Positions 45,365 to 58,400 of a DNA stretch of 64,000 nucleotides are shown here, piece after piece. Source of the DNA: Undaria pinnatifida (taxonomy: Eukaryota > Sar > Phaeophyceae > Laminariales > Alariaceae). Where the stretch lies: the NCBI GenBank assembly GCA_012845835.1, contig JABAKD010000015.1:2330609-2394608 (forward strand), given 5' to 3'. Position 1 is the first letter of the stretch. Each line of letters starts with the position of its first letter. The notes under the pieces were generated by a model. The model was not told the origin of the DNA, ran no database searches, and worked only from the letters and a program-made list of their open reading frames with translations. The position numbers and the translations under genes are program-made.

Positions 45365-45649
45365 CAAGAGCCAACAAGAGGCAGGGCAGGGGCCCCCAAC
45401 ACAGAGACACGTGACAACCACGACCAGCTGTCGATCGCGTAATCGGCCGGTAGTCCGTGCTTCGGTGCGTGTATCGGAAGTCGTTCGTAGTACTACTGCT
45501 GTAGACCGTCGAAAGACCACGTGACATGAGACACCCCGTTCTGGTGGCAGCCTCGCCAGTAGACCCCCAAAAATTCATTTTTCTTTTCTTTTTCTTGACC
45601 CCATGCACCCATTTCCTTTCCTTTCTCTTCTTTGTTCTTTGTTTTCTTT

Positions 45650-45995
45650 TTTCCAATTGACTTGCGTCTGTTGTGCGTATGCGTAGTGATAGATACTACG
45701 TGTGATATATACGTGGTAGTCTTTCTTGGGTGGCAAGCGGTATAGTCGGTTTTCCCAGGCGCGAGTAATGAGACGTATGCACCGGTATGGACCTGGCACA
45801 TCGTAGGGTGACTCCCGATTTCACTTTTATATGTTTCTGGTGGAGGCATGAATTGCGTCAGCTGTGATTTATGCGTGTACCACCTTGGGTTGTATGTGTT
45901 TTTCCCTAGGGTATTCCTTTGCTCCAGAGTGACCGGAACCAGTCCTGTGACCACGGACTGGATTGTGCGAGTTAATGTGAGAACAACAACAACTG
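45650..45995 (+). repeat. Direct copy of the 1895-2262 repeat
   Basis: See 1895-2262. Here it is followed within 115 bp by the SINE, and 1.2 kb further by the inverted partner of 1190-1645. The same two repeats flank each other at the left end of the window. Confidence 0.75.
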
Positions 45996-46107
45996 AAATA
46001 TTGCCTGTTTCTTGACCTTTCAGCTGCTTCCTTCCTGCAAATTTGGTTTTTTGCCAACACGATTTTGAACCCTATGCAAAGATCCTGTTTTGTTTTAATC
46101 AATTGTC

Positions 46108-46455
46108 AGCCGGCCGCCCCGGTGGTCTAGTGGTTTTACCCTCGAATACCTCCAACGTTTGGTTGTCCTTGAGTTCGACACCCACCACGTTGAATATGAC
46201 CTAATTTGCAAAAATGCAATAAAAAAAAGAGATCAACTGCTGAGAGCGCCTGCTAGGAACAATTAGACGCGAGTCGACGAGGGAAGAAAATGCTCGATTC
46301 TCCTCGCGGTAAAAATAAAGGCACGTGCCGAAGTGGGGAGGGAGGAGGGGGGCCCGCTATGTGACCCCGGGTCTGAGTTACTACCAGGAGCGCGAGAATG
46401 GTGCGGGGATGATAAATGGGATGAAGAGAAAAAATGTTGCAAAGAAAGGTATATG
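46108..46455 (+). mobile_element. tRNA-derived SINE, copy 2
   Basis: The head GGCCGCCCCGGTGGTCTAGT holds an A box (TGGTCTAGTGG, 46123-46133) and a B box (GAGTTCGACACCC, about 46171-46183), spaced as in a tRNA. The head resembles tRNA-Glu-type D-arm sequence but lacks paired acceptor ends. Body and tail match the inverted copy at 41165-41522, ending GGGATGAAGAGAAAA. Confidence 0.7.
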
Positions 46456-47189
46456 ATTATTTCTACCAGTAAATAATATGTCAGTCTCTGGGAAATACGC
46501 ACGGCACCATCAGCAGTCGTCATGGTAGAGACACTCCGGATATTATGTATTGAGGGGACGCGTCCGATTTCGACAACGTGAAAGCACCCACGAAGCAAAG
46601 ATAGCAGACACACATATCCCGCCTTCTCGAGAAAAAACAGAGAAGAACCGCTACGCCAACCTCCCGTACGAGCAAAGCCACCCCCGCACATATCTTAGAC
46701 AACGCCGACGCAACGAGAGATCGCCCTCCTCTTTTTCGTTTTTCTCCTCGCCCGCAACCGCGCAGACCAATCAATACGACAGCCTTCACGTAACAAACAA
46801 AGCAATCTTCTTCCAAAACCTCGCCGGCTGACATGGCCCCATGTCGACGTTTGATGCAAACCGACTTTGCATCCTGTCGACTTCGAACCTCCATTGCCAC
46901 GGGGACAGCAGTGCAGTCTCTTCATTAATGCCAAGGCCTCATTCGTTTCGCCTAGAGGCGACGCAGGTTCTCAATAATACTATTTTCGGTATTTTTGTTT
47001 GATAGACGCCAACTTTTACTTGACGGCGCGTTTAACATAGTGTGTTTCGCCTATCCTTGCCTTTTTTGTTGTATAATATTACGTTTTTTTCTGTCAAATC
47101 ATGACTTTCATAATCCCATGTTCGTATTAAACTCTTGGCATTACTTTAAAGTTCAATGCATGCCAAGTCGGACAGCTACACCTTAAGTT

Positions 47190-47255
47190 GTCGAAGTGCT
47201 GCCCTGCCCTACCCGAAGCATGGGCGCCGGCGAATGCCGGCGCCCATGCGGAGCC
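47190..47255 (+). repeat. Hairpin with GCGGAGCCCTTGTAT
   Basis: ATGGGCGCCGGC and its inverse GCCGGCGCCCAT flank GAAT, followed by GCGGAGCCCTTGTAT. It directly borders the repeat at 47255-47715 and may be one terminus of that element. Confidence 0.6.
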
Positions 47256-47715
47256 CTTGTATGTATGTGTATAATTGTGATTTTTTTCTCCCTCGAGGCA
47301 CATCTCTTCGTGCTCGCACCTTTGTCCAAAACGTCGGGTGGGGTGGGCACAATTCGACCGTCGGGCTCACGTTGCCGGAGGTTTGGGCGCGATCCGTGCA
47401 GTATGTCGCGCGTGGCAAGCCTTTTAGACTTTTTTGGCCTTGGGCACACTAAAGGCAAATCCCCGGGTTTCCGCAACATCCCCGGGGATTGGGTTTCTGC
47501 ATCCCCTATCCCCGTGTACGCACGTAAGATTTGGATGCACACCGGGTTTTTCTGCTCGTGGAGGGTACACTCACATTTCCCTATTTTTGCACAGAACACC
47601 ACGCTACGATCCTGCCTACCAGCAGCAGTCCAGCCCCCTAGCAGCAGCAGCCTGCAGCTCTATGCGCGTGCGACTGCTGTTGTTGTAGGTGATTACTTTG
47701 ATCGGACCCTGCGAT
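47255..47715 (-). repeat. Inverted copy of the 1190-1645 repeat
   Basis: See 1190-1645. The copy ends at a GCTGCTGCT tract on the right and at the hairpin on the left. Confidence 0.7.
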
Positions 47716-48300
47716 GCTCTACCCGTCTATACGCCACTACCTCTCGCTGCTGCTGCTTCCGCTGCTTCTGTCAAGTGACATGCCGGCGTAAAGTGTAAGG
47801 GTCGTTAGAATATCACATTAGTACTCAAACGGTTCTTATATTTATGCTCATGTTGGTGTGTTTCTTATATGATACCGTACCATACCAAGAGAGTACAACG
47901 CTACAACTCTGCCGCACAGCAACAGCGGTAGGCAACACCATTTATGTAAGATCGCAGATGACAGACAGCAGACAACATGCGGAGAGCACAGCGCTAGCCT
48001 GCGATGCTCTACCCGCCTATACGCCACTACCTCTCGCTGCTGCTATTGCTACTTCTGCTGCTTCTGTCAAGTGACATGCCGGCGTAAAGTGTAAGGATCG
48101 TTTGAATATCACATTAGTACTCAAACTGTCCTTATATTTATGTTCATGTTGGTGCTCTTCTTATATGATACCGTACCATACCAAGAGAGCACAACGCTAT
48201 ATACAAACTCTACCCCACAGCAGCAGCGGTAGGCAACACTATTTATGTAAGATCGCAGATGACAGACAGCAGACAACATGTGGAGAGCACAACGCTACAA
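47711..48300. repeat. 290-bp tandem duplication plus decayed third unit
   Basis: Units start at 47711 and 48001 (GCGATGCTCTACCCG). Shared blocks are GTGACATGCCGGCGTAAAGT, GATACCGTACCATACCAAGA and GATCGCAGATGACAGACAGC. A decayed relative is at 48470-48625. No coding frame persists. Confidence 0.8.
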
Positions 48301-48649
48301 CCCTGCTGCACAGCAGCAGCGGTAGGTGACACCATTGATGTGCGCTTGGCGTATCCTCGCTATGCTGCAGCGAGTTGCTTGTGTCGGAGCCTGTCATAAT
48401 TTGTCACCCCACCATACCGCGCGTTTCTGCTGTGCTGCCGCTCTGGGTGCGCGTGTCCATCGATGCCGAAACATAGGGACCTTTGTAATAGTAACAATTT
48501 AGATACCAACCCATCCTTATACATTTACGTCCACAGAGGCAGTTCTTTAACGAGTATTGTTTCTGTTTTTTTGCGAAGATCGCAGATGGCAGACAGCAGA
48601 CAACGTGCGGAGAGCAACACGCTACAGGTAGGACCATGTGCGTGCGCGT

Positions 48650-51600
48650 GCTGTATCCTCTCTTTACGGCGGCGAGTTGCTTTTTTTTGTCATAGCATGT
48701 CACGTGTTATTGTCCTCTTGCTCCCTCGTTCTCAATACGGGACGCATCTCACGCCACCCGTGCCCCTTCTCGCTTCCTGGCGGTCCCTAATAAGCTGGAG
48801 TTCGAATTGTGACGCTCTTCTCACAATCATACATATCATTCGGTGTAAAAGTTTTGTGTGTGTTATCAAGTGGTGCTGTGTATTTTCTCAAGAACAGATC
48901 GGTCGTGGGTACGTCTATATCGAGTATACCCAAAAAGTGCTAAAAGTACTGCTATTGAGTACACCCCAGAAGTACTTTTTTGTGCGGGTGAAATGCGATT
49001 TCATTATTTTTCCGGGCAGGTTTTTTGTGTATGTATTACAAATAAAAATGGTCATCGCATAGGGAAGTGAAAATAATGTGTCCTTGCGCCACTCCCCTAG
49101 GCACTTACTTCCCGGAGGGGAACCTTGTAAAATATTAGTAGTACGCGATAGCGCTGAAAAATATATTATAAAAATTAAAATACACTCCAGCTGCGAGATC
49201 GAATATTTTGTCGAAATTCATCTTTGCAAGCTGTGTGTGATACTTCGATCGCGCGTATTACGGGTTGTGTGTCCTCAGTAGGGATATAGGTCGGCGACTC
49301 CCCTTGCAACTACAGTGTAGCTATCAGGGTCAACAGGGTGATGTTAGGCAGTCTGTGCGCGGAAACTATAAAAGCCGTTTCTGAGGGGGACAAAATCTGA
49401 CAGCTGTGGAAGGAAAAGCATTAGTTTATCAAGTGAATCCTGTAAATCGAATAACCGGTGAGGGGAGGGCGGCGTTTTGAAGGACGTGGGGGCCTGATTT
49501 TGATCAAAAAGGGGGGGCGGGAGGAAGAGCGCTGAAAAACATATGTAGTGGATGTGTGTGTAGTTCGTAGCGCCGTTTGATTTGAAGCGCGGCCGATTGA
49601 ATTTTTTGCTCTTGTAAGGACGAGGCGGTATTTTTGGGAGGGGAGTTTTTTCCGCAGCCCAGGGCACAACGAAGTGAATTTTTTTCGTCATGTGTGTTGT
49701 GTGTGTTGTGTGTGCAGTGTGCGTCCCAAATGCCCCACCAGCGTTGGGTTGGCAGGGCAGCCGAACGGTGCTCGGATGCTACTAGCAGTGTCGGGGGGGG
49801 GCGCGTCCCCCCCCCCCGGGACGCCCGTCAGTGTGCGTTGGCAGGGGCCCGACAGTGTGCGTTGGAAGGACCCCCACCGGTGTGCGTTGGAAAATGTAGT
49901 GGATTTTTAACAAAGAATTTGGTAGTTAAGAATTTCAGGCGCGATCGAGTTTTAGACGAAAATATGAACATAAAATTCCTGGTGTAGCCTTTTTGTCTGA
50001 TTGCTGGTCGCTCATTGGCCGGAGATCGTGCATAAAGTAACCGTCATCTGGGGACGATATGGTCCATTCCCAGAATCATAATCCATTAACATATACCTGG
50101 TATACAACTCCGACAACCCGGGAACGAACACGGATATATCACCAGGATTGATACCTCCCCGCACAGTGTGAAAATCCCCAATGCCACCGACCGGCCGATC
50201 TCTAATTGGCTGAGGTTCGTATATTATAGCGCCAGCTCCACCCGGAAATGATAGGATGTCATCCCCGGTCCAGGGGTCATTCCATATGTCTAAAAATTAG
50301 ACAAACGGGGGAAGAAAACCGAGCTCTCTCGGGTCGACACCGCCCCCCACAGTGTGGAAACCCCAGTTCCATTGGCTAGAATCGCTGATTGGTTCGTGCT
50401 CCACAGCGGTCCCCCACCCTAGTAGGAGGATGATAGAGGCTCACCAGCCGATGGGGGGCAGTTCCGTCGCACACGGGGGAGATAGGGCCCCATCCCCGGT
50501 TCAGATCCTCCGAATCTCTACAGCCCCATCAACGCGGGAGCTACAACGATGATCTCCCTGGTCGATATACCTCCCCGCACGGCGTGTCAACCCCGACTCC
50601 ATTGGCCTATTTCTCGTGATTGGCTGGTAGGCTTTGACCAAATAAGCTCACAATTATTTCGACCGAGTCGGGTTTTCTCGCATACTTCTCGCATGCGGCA
50701 AACATTCAAACATTTGCAATGCAAGCGCAGTTCAATGGGTTACTTGCATGATAGGTCGCACAAAAACGCGATTTTGAGCCTGTAATATCAGGTTGGCGTG
50801 CCGAGCTAGCACGCTCAAAGTGAGGATGAGAAACACTTGAACAGCAACAACAGCACCAAACGCAATATAAATGGACGGATTAGAGCCATTTGTATGCAGG
50901 ATTCAGCCCCCCCCGGTTATAAGCACAATTAATTTCAAACAAAAATGAATGGGGTGTTCAAAGAAGAACAACAAATAATATGTAGGTTGAACTGAGACTG
51001 GCACGACTCGAGCTTATAATAACCAACCGTGGAAAAAAGCCTGAAACTAGGCCAAAACAGCAGTGCATATTTGACTCACTAGCATAATGGTCGAATATTC
51101 ATGGAATACTTGCTGTGCCCGAATAATCACCTCTTTGTCGCTTATGCGGCACCGAAAAAATCACTGAAATCTCGACTTCATTCGCTTATTGGGTCAGAAA
51201 CCTCGCTAATATTTTCGCGGGTTTTCTTGCATACTACTCGCGTAGGGCAAAAAATTGGGATACGACCGCAATTCGTACCAAACGCTCGACCTCGGGATGA
51301 ATCTATGCAGTTGGTGCCCAAAGCGTCACCATAAGGCCATTCGGGACATAAGAAGAGCGGTCAAATCGCCATGTCCCGGCATACTAACAGCCATATATAT
51401 TGGCCACAACAGATAAGAGCAATGAGCGCCTGCTTCGGCTTGACACAGGGTGATCTTGAATCGGAATATACTACCCCTTTTGTTTCTTCTGTATTTTCTA
51501 TTAATTTATTTTTTCTAATTGACTTGCGTCTGACGTGCGTATGCGTAATGATAGGTACCACGAGATATTTGTGCAGATGATACCTATTTTTTCGTGATAC

Positions 51601-53990
51601 TATATCCTCGATCGCTGTGGCGCACAGGAGATATTGTCAAGAAGATCCCTATTACTCTATGCCATCGGTTAATTCCTGGTGAACACGAGATGGCATTTCC
51701 AATAAGGTCTCTATATTTCATTATACTGTCATCAACTAATTGCTGGCGCAAACGATGTATTGACCAGCAACAACAACTCAACAGTCAGTAGCCAGCGCAA
51801 TTCTTGCAAGCACACAACAAAGCTTTCGGAACACTACTACCTTGATAGTAACACCTACCTTTAGAAGTTCATTCACGTTTCGTTTGTGGGGATAAGTATA
51901 CCCGGAATTAGTGTGGGATATTTACTTTTATGCGGTCCTGAAAGATGGATGGTGTATCATGGACCAATATATACGGAACGACTCTTTGGAGCGGCGATGA
52001 AAAAGACTGACCAGCATTGTTTCTCGTACTGTGATTTTTAAAAGCGAACCCGTTCGTTGTGTTTGTTTTCTATTTTTTTCATGGTCTGGCCTGTTTTGTT
52101 GTGTTCTCGTACCCGGTACGCTAGCATTTCACTTGCTTTATGCCTTGATTAATTGCGATTGTTTGGTTTATTCTGTCTCACAGTCTGTCACCTAATAATA
52201 ATAAGTTGTATCACTCTAGGATGAAAAATCGGCACGGACACTGGGTGTAATGATGTCGTTGGGTAGGGAAGGGCCCCCCTCGAAGACAGCGAACGCTCGA
52301 ACAAAGTTATTTAACCTTGAAATCCAATATCGAAAAGCAACGACACAGCAGTCAGTCGTACGATGTGCACAATAGGCCAAATGCTTCGAGGTGTGACCAT
52401 GTAAAAAGTGTGGTGGGGACGAAATAAGAAGCCAATATGGAAATTATGCCAAGTTGGAAGTAACTGTTTTCCCGTATGTTTTTTCGTTCAAGCTCTCTGC
52501 ACATGCCAAGATCCAAGAATAGCTCGGGCGTATACCGCCCAAAACAACAAAAATTGCGCACTTCTCGCTTGTTTTCCTCAGCCCACGTACCCGATCCCGG
52601 CCAGGTGCGGAACGGATACGGCAACGCGAAGGGCGTGTGAGCCGCCCCCCGAAGACGGCGCTCGAACGAAGCTATTTGACCGAGAATTCCAGTTCCGAGA
52701 ATTGCATACTGAGGCCGAGACGGAAAAAAAACTCCTGACCGAATCCCTCAAAAGAGAATGTGTATCCCCTCAAAAAAGAATGATCATATACTTCGAAGTA
52801 TATATTTATGTGAAGGCCGCGAAAGACCTTGACACGGTCTCCTGGTTGTGCCGCATCATCAGGTCCTACGTCCTACCCGTCCGCGCGGCCAAACTTGTTG
52901 AGGCTTAATTGCGCGCTTATGTGCGCTTTATCATAGATGGACTTTTTGTATGCCGTAAGCAAGCGCGTGTATGCCTTTCGCTGTGGTTTGTAGTGCGGTT
53001 GTTGCTGTGCGGCACCACTTATAGTTGCTGCTGCAGCTACTGCTATCATATGCCGGTTTACTGCTGTATGTACTGTCAGTACCAGGCGTTGACTGTTTTA
53101 TCATAGAAAGAACAATCTCTCAAGTATCAGACCGTATGCCCTCGTTCGAGCTCGTCTGCCGATGTCGCACTCGCCGTGCGAAACCAAGCAAAATCGATTG
53201 ACTTGCCTCTGCTGCTTGTACGTACAGCATCGTACTTTGCAACAGTAACGGCCTCGTGAAACTAAGCGATTGATTAACGTGCCGTACTGCTTGTACAGCA
53301 GCGGTGTACCACAGCAGCATAATACCCCTTCCCCTAGCCCTAAACTAACCCTCTCCTTAGCCGTAACCCTAACGCCGACCTGTGGGGAGATGGAGCTGTT
53401 TTGGGGAGTTTGTGCGCACCATTTATGACGCCTGATACCGTATGACCCCACCTTGTAGAAGCTGGGCCAAGATGTGTGCACTACGTACTGAAGCAGGCGC
53501 CATCCCGTCGTCTGGTGGAAGCACTGCTTGCTCCTGTTGCGCCACACCTGACTCCAACATTCAGCACCTAACGCCCATTTACAGTGCCTCGTCCTACAGC
53601 AGTACACGGCAATAAGTATGGATCGGTCTCACGCACTGCTGCTGTTGTACAAGTATGATTCACATGCAGGGTGTGGTCCTCATTTCACGTCATCACACTG
53701 GAAGCTCTATAGCATCCGGTTGTGCTGACGAGGGCATTTTGTGCTCTCCCTATTAAAAACACTACCCCAGAATCAGAGAGTACCCCACCAAAACCCTAAC
53801 AGAACCTCCACCCCCCCCCCTCCTCTCTCCTCCCTCCCCCCTCCCCTCCCCTCCCCCCCCCCTCCCCCCGTCCAGCCAACAACACCCCCAGCCGCCCTAG
53901 GAGCATGGGGAACTCCCGGACGAAGCGCCGCCGACCTCCTGCGCTCAACTAACTCCCTTGCGCAGCAGGACGCCCACCTAGGCATAGAAA
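48650..53990. other. Repeat-rich intergenic, no gene seen
   Basis: It includes the 49160-49354 repeat, a GTGTGCGTTGGAAGG short tandem (49820-49890), a diverged array of about 200-bp units with CCCCGCACAGTGTG and ATTGGCT (50150, 50345, 50575), a duplication around TCGGGTTTTCTCGCATACTT (50670 and 51205), and the 52575-52740 inverted repeat. The 78-codon frame ending at 52908 overlaps that repeat and is not supported. Confidence 0.45.
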
Positions 53991-54001
53991 ACCAGACCAA
54001 A

Positions 54002-55392
54002 ATGTCCACCTCTCCTGCTACTACCACCACCACGGCAGCCACCGCCTCTGGTCCTGGTTTGTCAGCGGTGACGCCGATAAGCGCGAGTGCTGTGAGGTCG
54101 TTGGTGGGGATGGGCATTGAGGAGGGGTGGGCGGCGGCGGCGCTGAGACGGTGTGGTGGATCGGACGTGAGCAGGGCGGTTGAGTTTTGCTTCTCACATG
54201 ACATGGCGCGTCTGGCTGAGGAGGATGCTTCGTCGGAGGTTGCTTGCTGTGCTTTGAAGGTGAGGCTGTGGGGGGTGGAGGAGCTAGTGGGTAGTGGTGG
54301 TGGTGCAAGTAGTCGTGGGGGTGGCGGTGGTAGTGGTAGCGGTGGCTGCGGTAGTAGCAATAGTGGAGGCGACAGTGGTGGCAGTAGACATAGTACTAGC
54401 AGAGGCGGCACTAGTGGTAGTAGTAATGGTAGCAGTAGCAGGAGTAGGAATGGTCGATTCAGGGCCGCGGTTTTCGCCTGGCGACCCCCAACCTCTGCCC
54501 TCGCCGCAGCCTCTCTGCCACCGCGCGAGCGTCACCCGCACAACGTCAGGCGCAACTCAGCAAGACCTCCCTCCCTTGCCCCCTCCCTCCCTCCCTCCCT
54601 CCCTCCCTCCCTCTTTCCCCCCCCCCGCTCCCAAACATTAGCCGGACGCTGACGGTGATATGGCATTCGCACTAGCTCTTGAAGAAGAGGAAAAACGAGT
54701 GTTTGAGGCGAGGCGGTCAGCCGCAACGGCCGCCGCTAAACAGTCGACAGAAGAGGGTACTTTCGGTTCCAAAATTAGGTTCGCCACCTCCACCGCATCC
54801 TCCTCATCCCTTTTCCCCGGGGTTGGTAGTGGTGGAGGGAGTACCACAGCGCAACCCCCTCGACGATGGGGAGTTGCAGACGTGGAAGCTTTAGAGGAAG
54901 GGCGAGAAAGCGAGCTCTTTCAGGGCGATGGCCGGGAGGGTGCTGATGATGGTGGTGGAGATGAAGAAAGTGGGGAAGGAGGAGGAGGGGGGGGGGAGGG
55001 GGAGGCGTTTCGAGCTGTCCCCGGGGGAGGGAGGAGGAAGGGGAAGATGCCGCTCTTTAAAAACTCCGCTGGAGAGGTCGTTTCCAAGCATGACGCTGTC
55101 ATCTGCGGCAAGTGAGTACTCCGAGAGGGGATCGAGGGACGAAAACAATGACGACGGCAGCATCGGCTAACGTGTTAATAGATGTTGGGACTCAACCCCC
55201 GGCAGTTTTGCCCTTTCCCCCAGCCCATATTTTATATCTACCTCCTGCCTCCGCCGGTCACCCGTCGCTCCTTTATCACATCCCCCGTCTTCTCTACCCC
55301 CCCCACATTATATATTATTGGGGTTGGCGTTGGTTGGCAACGACGCTGTAAAACATGCCAGTCACTGCGTGAGCTAGACAATCAGGGGACCG

Positions 55393-55424
<32 letters not shown>

Positions 55425-58400
55425 GGCGGTCACCATGACGGTTATCGAGTTGGATCATATTGTGCGGGGTGGAGAACTCTAACTCCGCACAAGGAAAATG
55501 GTCACATCACGTAGTGTGAATATGGTAAGGCACCCACGAGGCAGTTACATAGTATTACAGTTACATAGCAATACCCGTTGCTGTCTCTGGATTGGCCACA
55601 CCAGAAAACAAAGTAACTCATTGGCGCTGTCATCCATGAGCAAGGAAGTAGGCACAAGGTGCCGAAGTCCGTCTTACGAGCGGTTCTTGGAAGGATGTGC
55701 AGTTCACCCTTCATGCGACTCGCCGAGCACCTCACGGCGCTTCGCGCTTGGTGAAAGCAATGTCTGCCTGGTCGTTGAAAACCCGACGTGCTCCGTCCCG
55801 GCATAGTAGGGATGCGAGGGTCTATGGTCATACGACTACGGCCATGCAAAAATTGAGTACACCCCTCCCCTCCCCCTCCCCGATCCCAACCCCCGCTACG
55901 ACTCCCGCTTCCTCCCACCCCGTTTTTGTTTTCCCCATGGAGAACAGAATGAACTCTCGGGACGCGTGTAGCTTTGAAGGTACCCGACCCCAACCCCGCC
56001 CCTGTCCCCCATCCCCGTCTCCTCCACCCCCGTTCCCACTCTCCCCCCTCCTGCGCCCCCTCTACAACTCCCACTTTTGTATGTATTCAGGATGAATGCT
56101 CGGGACGCATCTACGTTTGAAGGTGTAGGCGACCTAACAGCAGCCGGGGTGCGACTTGGCAACCGTACATTCAACAGCCTCAAGCGGGACATAAGGAAGA
56201 AGAAGGAGAAGGGGATGGCGGCGGGAGAGAGGGTAGAGGGGGCAACAAGATCCACCCAGGAAGGAGTTATGGACCCTCGTACCCGGCTGATGGTCTTCAA
56301 GATGGTTAATGCTGGGACCCTGTTGGAGGTGAGGGGGGGGGAAGAGAGGGAGGTTTGGGGGGGGGGAGCGGGAGGGGAGGGGGGGGGTAGGGCTGAAGGG
56401 GTTAGGGGGGGGTGTTGGTGAAGGAAGGGGTGGTGGGGGTGGTGGTGACAGTGGTGGTGGTAGAAGGAACCATGTGATCGTAGTATTCAATAGCAGGACA
56501 AGTATTCCCTAGGTGCTCACCTAGGGGTCTCTTGTTCGGAAACTGCTCGCACGTTATATTTTCCACTAGACAGAGAACGGTAAATTGTAGTGTTAATAGC
56601 ACTCGTATGGTTGTGGTGGTGTATCGCAGCAGTATTAGTATGGACCGAGCCTCGGAATAGGAAAAGGTGACTGCGCCTTTGCTTCCCCGTCGTCTTGATT
56701 CTTCGTTAGAGGTCGTGTTGTAGCGTTGTGCCAATGATTGCCCGGAGGTGAATAGCCCTCCCTCCCCACCGATGACACCCCCCCCCCTCCCCCCCCCCCC
56801 TCCGCTTCCAGCTCACCCCACCCCACCTCCCCCTCTCACCGATTGCACGCCGTACATTGTGTCGACCCCTCTCTTCCGTCCTTATTTCCTTCTTGCTCCC
56901 CCCGTCCTTCCCTCCCTTTTATCCTCCCTTCCTTTCTTCCTTCCTTGCTGCGTTGTTTCCTCGTGCTTTTTATTCATTCATTCACTCATACCTTCATTAA
57001 GTCGTCTTCGTTCGTTTCTTCATCCATCAAGTACGCACTGTTCATGCGTTCATCGATCATCATCAATTAATTTATCGCCTTGCCTCCTTCCTTCCTCATC
57101 ATGTTATTCATTTCTTCACTCACTGCTTCATCCATTCGTCCATTTCTTCGTTCGTTTCTTCATCCATCCCTTTACTCATTATCCACGATTGATCAATTAT
57201 CATTAAGTTTGTTAATCGATCAGCATGAATTTATTCCTTTCGTCCTTCTCCCCCACCTGCCTTTCGTTTCGTGATCTCGAAGGTGCACGGCATGGTCAAG
57301 ACAGGAAAGGAGGCCCACGTTTACCACGCCCTCGCCCCTAAAGATCCAGAGGCTTCGACGGGTAGCCGACCGGTCGCGCTGAAGATCTTCAAGACCACCT
57401 TGAACGAGTTCGGGAACCGAGCGGCGTACGTCGACGGGGATCCTAGGCGAGTAACCTCCCCCCCTCTCACCCCCCAGTCTATGGTCATATGACTACGGCC
57501 ATGCACACACTGAGTACGCCCCCCCCCTCCCCTCGGACATGTGCTCCGCATACGAATTCGTTATAATATGTTGTTTTATGTATGATTTGTGACTTTGTTT
57601 ACGCATGATATACGAATCTATCTTCGCGGTCGAATTCATTTTGGAGGCCGACGTCGTTTTCGCGTTCGCTAACCGTGTTTTGCGACCGAGGGCTTTTCCG
57701 CATCCGACTTTCGTATCTGCTCCGATTTTGTTTTCCGCGTGTCATTTTCGTTCCCCCGACCGATTTTCGTTTGCGCATTCTCGCAATTATGTGTCTTCTT
57801 CCATATCCTATTTTCTTTTCCTCTTGCGGTTTTCGTCTCCGCGCCCGAATTGCGTTTCCGCACGTGCACAATCATGCATTCTTCCGCGTCCGATTTTCGT
57901 TTCTGCGTCCAAATACCAGGTACGGATCGACAAAATTCAACAAGCAGAGCCGCCGCAAGATGTTCTCCCTATGGGCTAAAAAGGAGCACCGCAATCTGAT
58001 CCGGATGCATCGTGCCGGCTTGCCCTGCCCTGAGCCAATTCTACAGCGGGAGCACACTTTGGTCATGTCCTTCGTGGGGACGGAGCACTGGCCGGCCCCT
58101 CAGCTCAGAGAGGTCGACCTGTCCCCCTCCAATTGGCGCAGGTTTGTTTGCGTTTGGAGTATCGTGTTTATAAGGGGGGGGGGGGGGTTGGAGCACTGAC
58201 CAGCCCCTCAGCTCGGTGAGGTCGACTCGCCAACCTCGAAGTGACTCAGGTTTGTTTGCGTATTGGTTGGCTTGTTTTATTTTCGAATGGTTTACGCACT
58301 GGACAGACCACGACCACCTCACCCCACCCCATCCCACGCCATCCCTACCGCAACCGCACCTCGCGTCACCACCACCTAACAACCCACCACACCACACCAC

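Noticed and set aside
46108-46190. Functional tRNA gene
   Set aside because: A and B boxes are present but acceptor-stem pairing and a clean anticodon arm are absent, and the head is joined to a SINE body found elsewhere.
43979-48300. CRISPR array
   Set aside because: The repeats are long adjacent tandem units without spacers, in a eukaryotic intron-rich genome.
53773-54411. Long minus-strand frame over the RIO3 first exon
   Set aside because: Antisense to the UBA-coding exon and flanking C-rich sequence; no splice support.
57605-57979. Longer open frame running through RIO3 intron 4 into exon 5
   Set aside because: Composition is T-rich and repetitive (TTTCGTTTCCGCG words). Only the part after 57920 matches the kinase.
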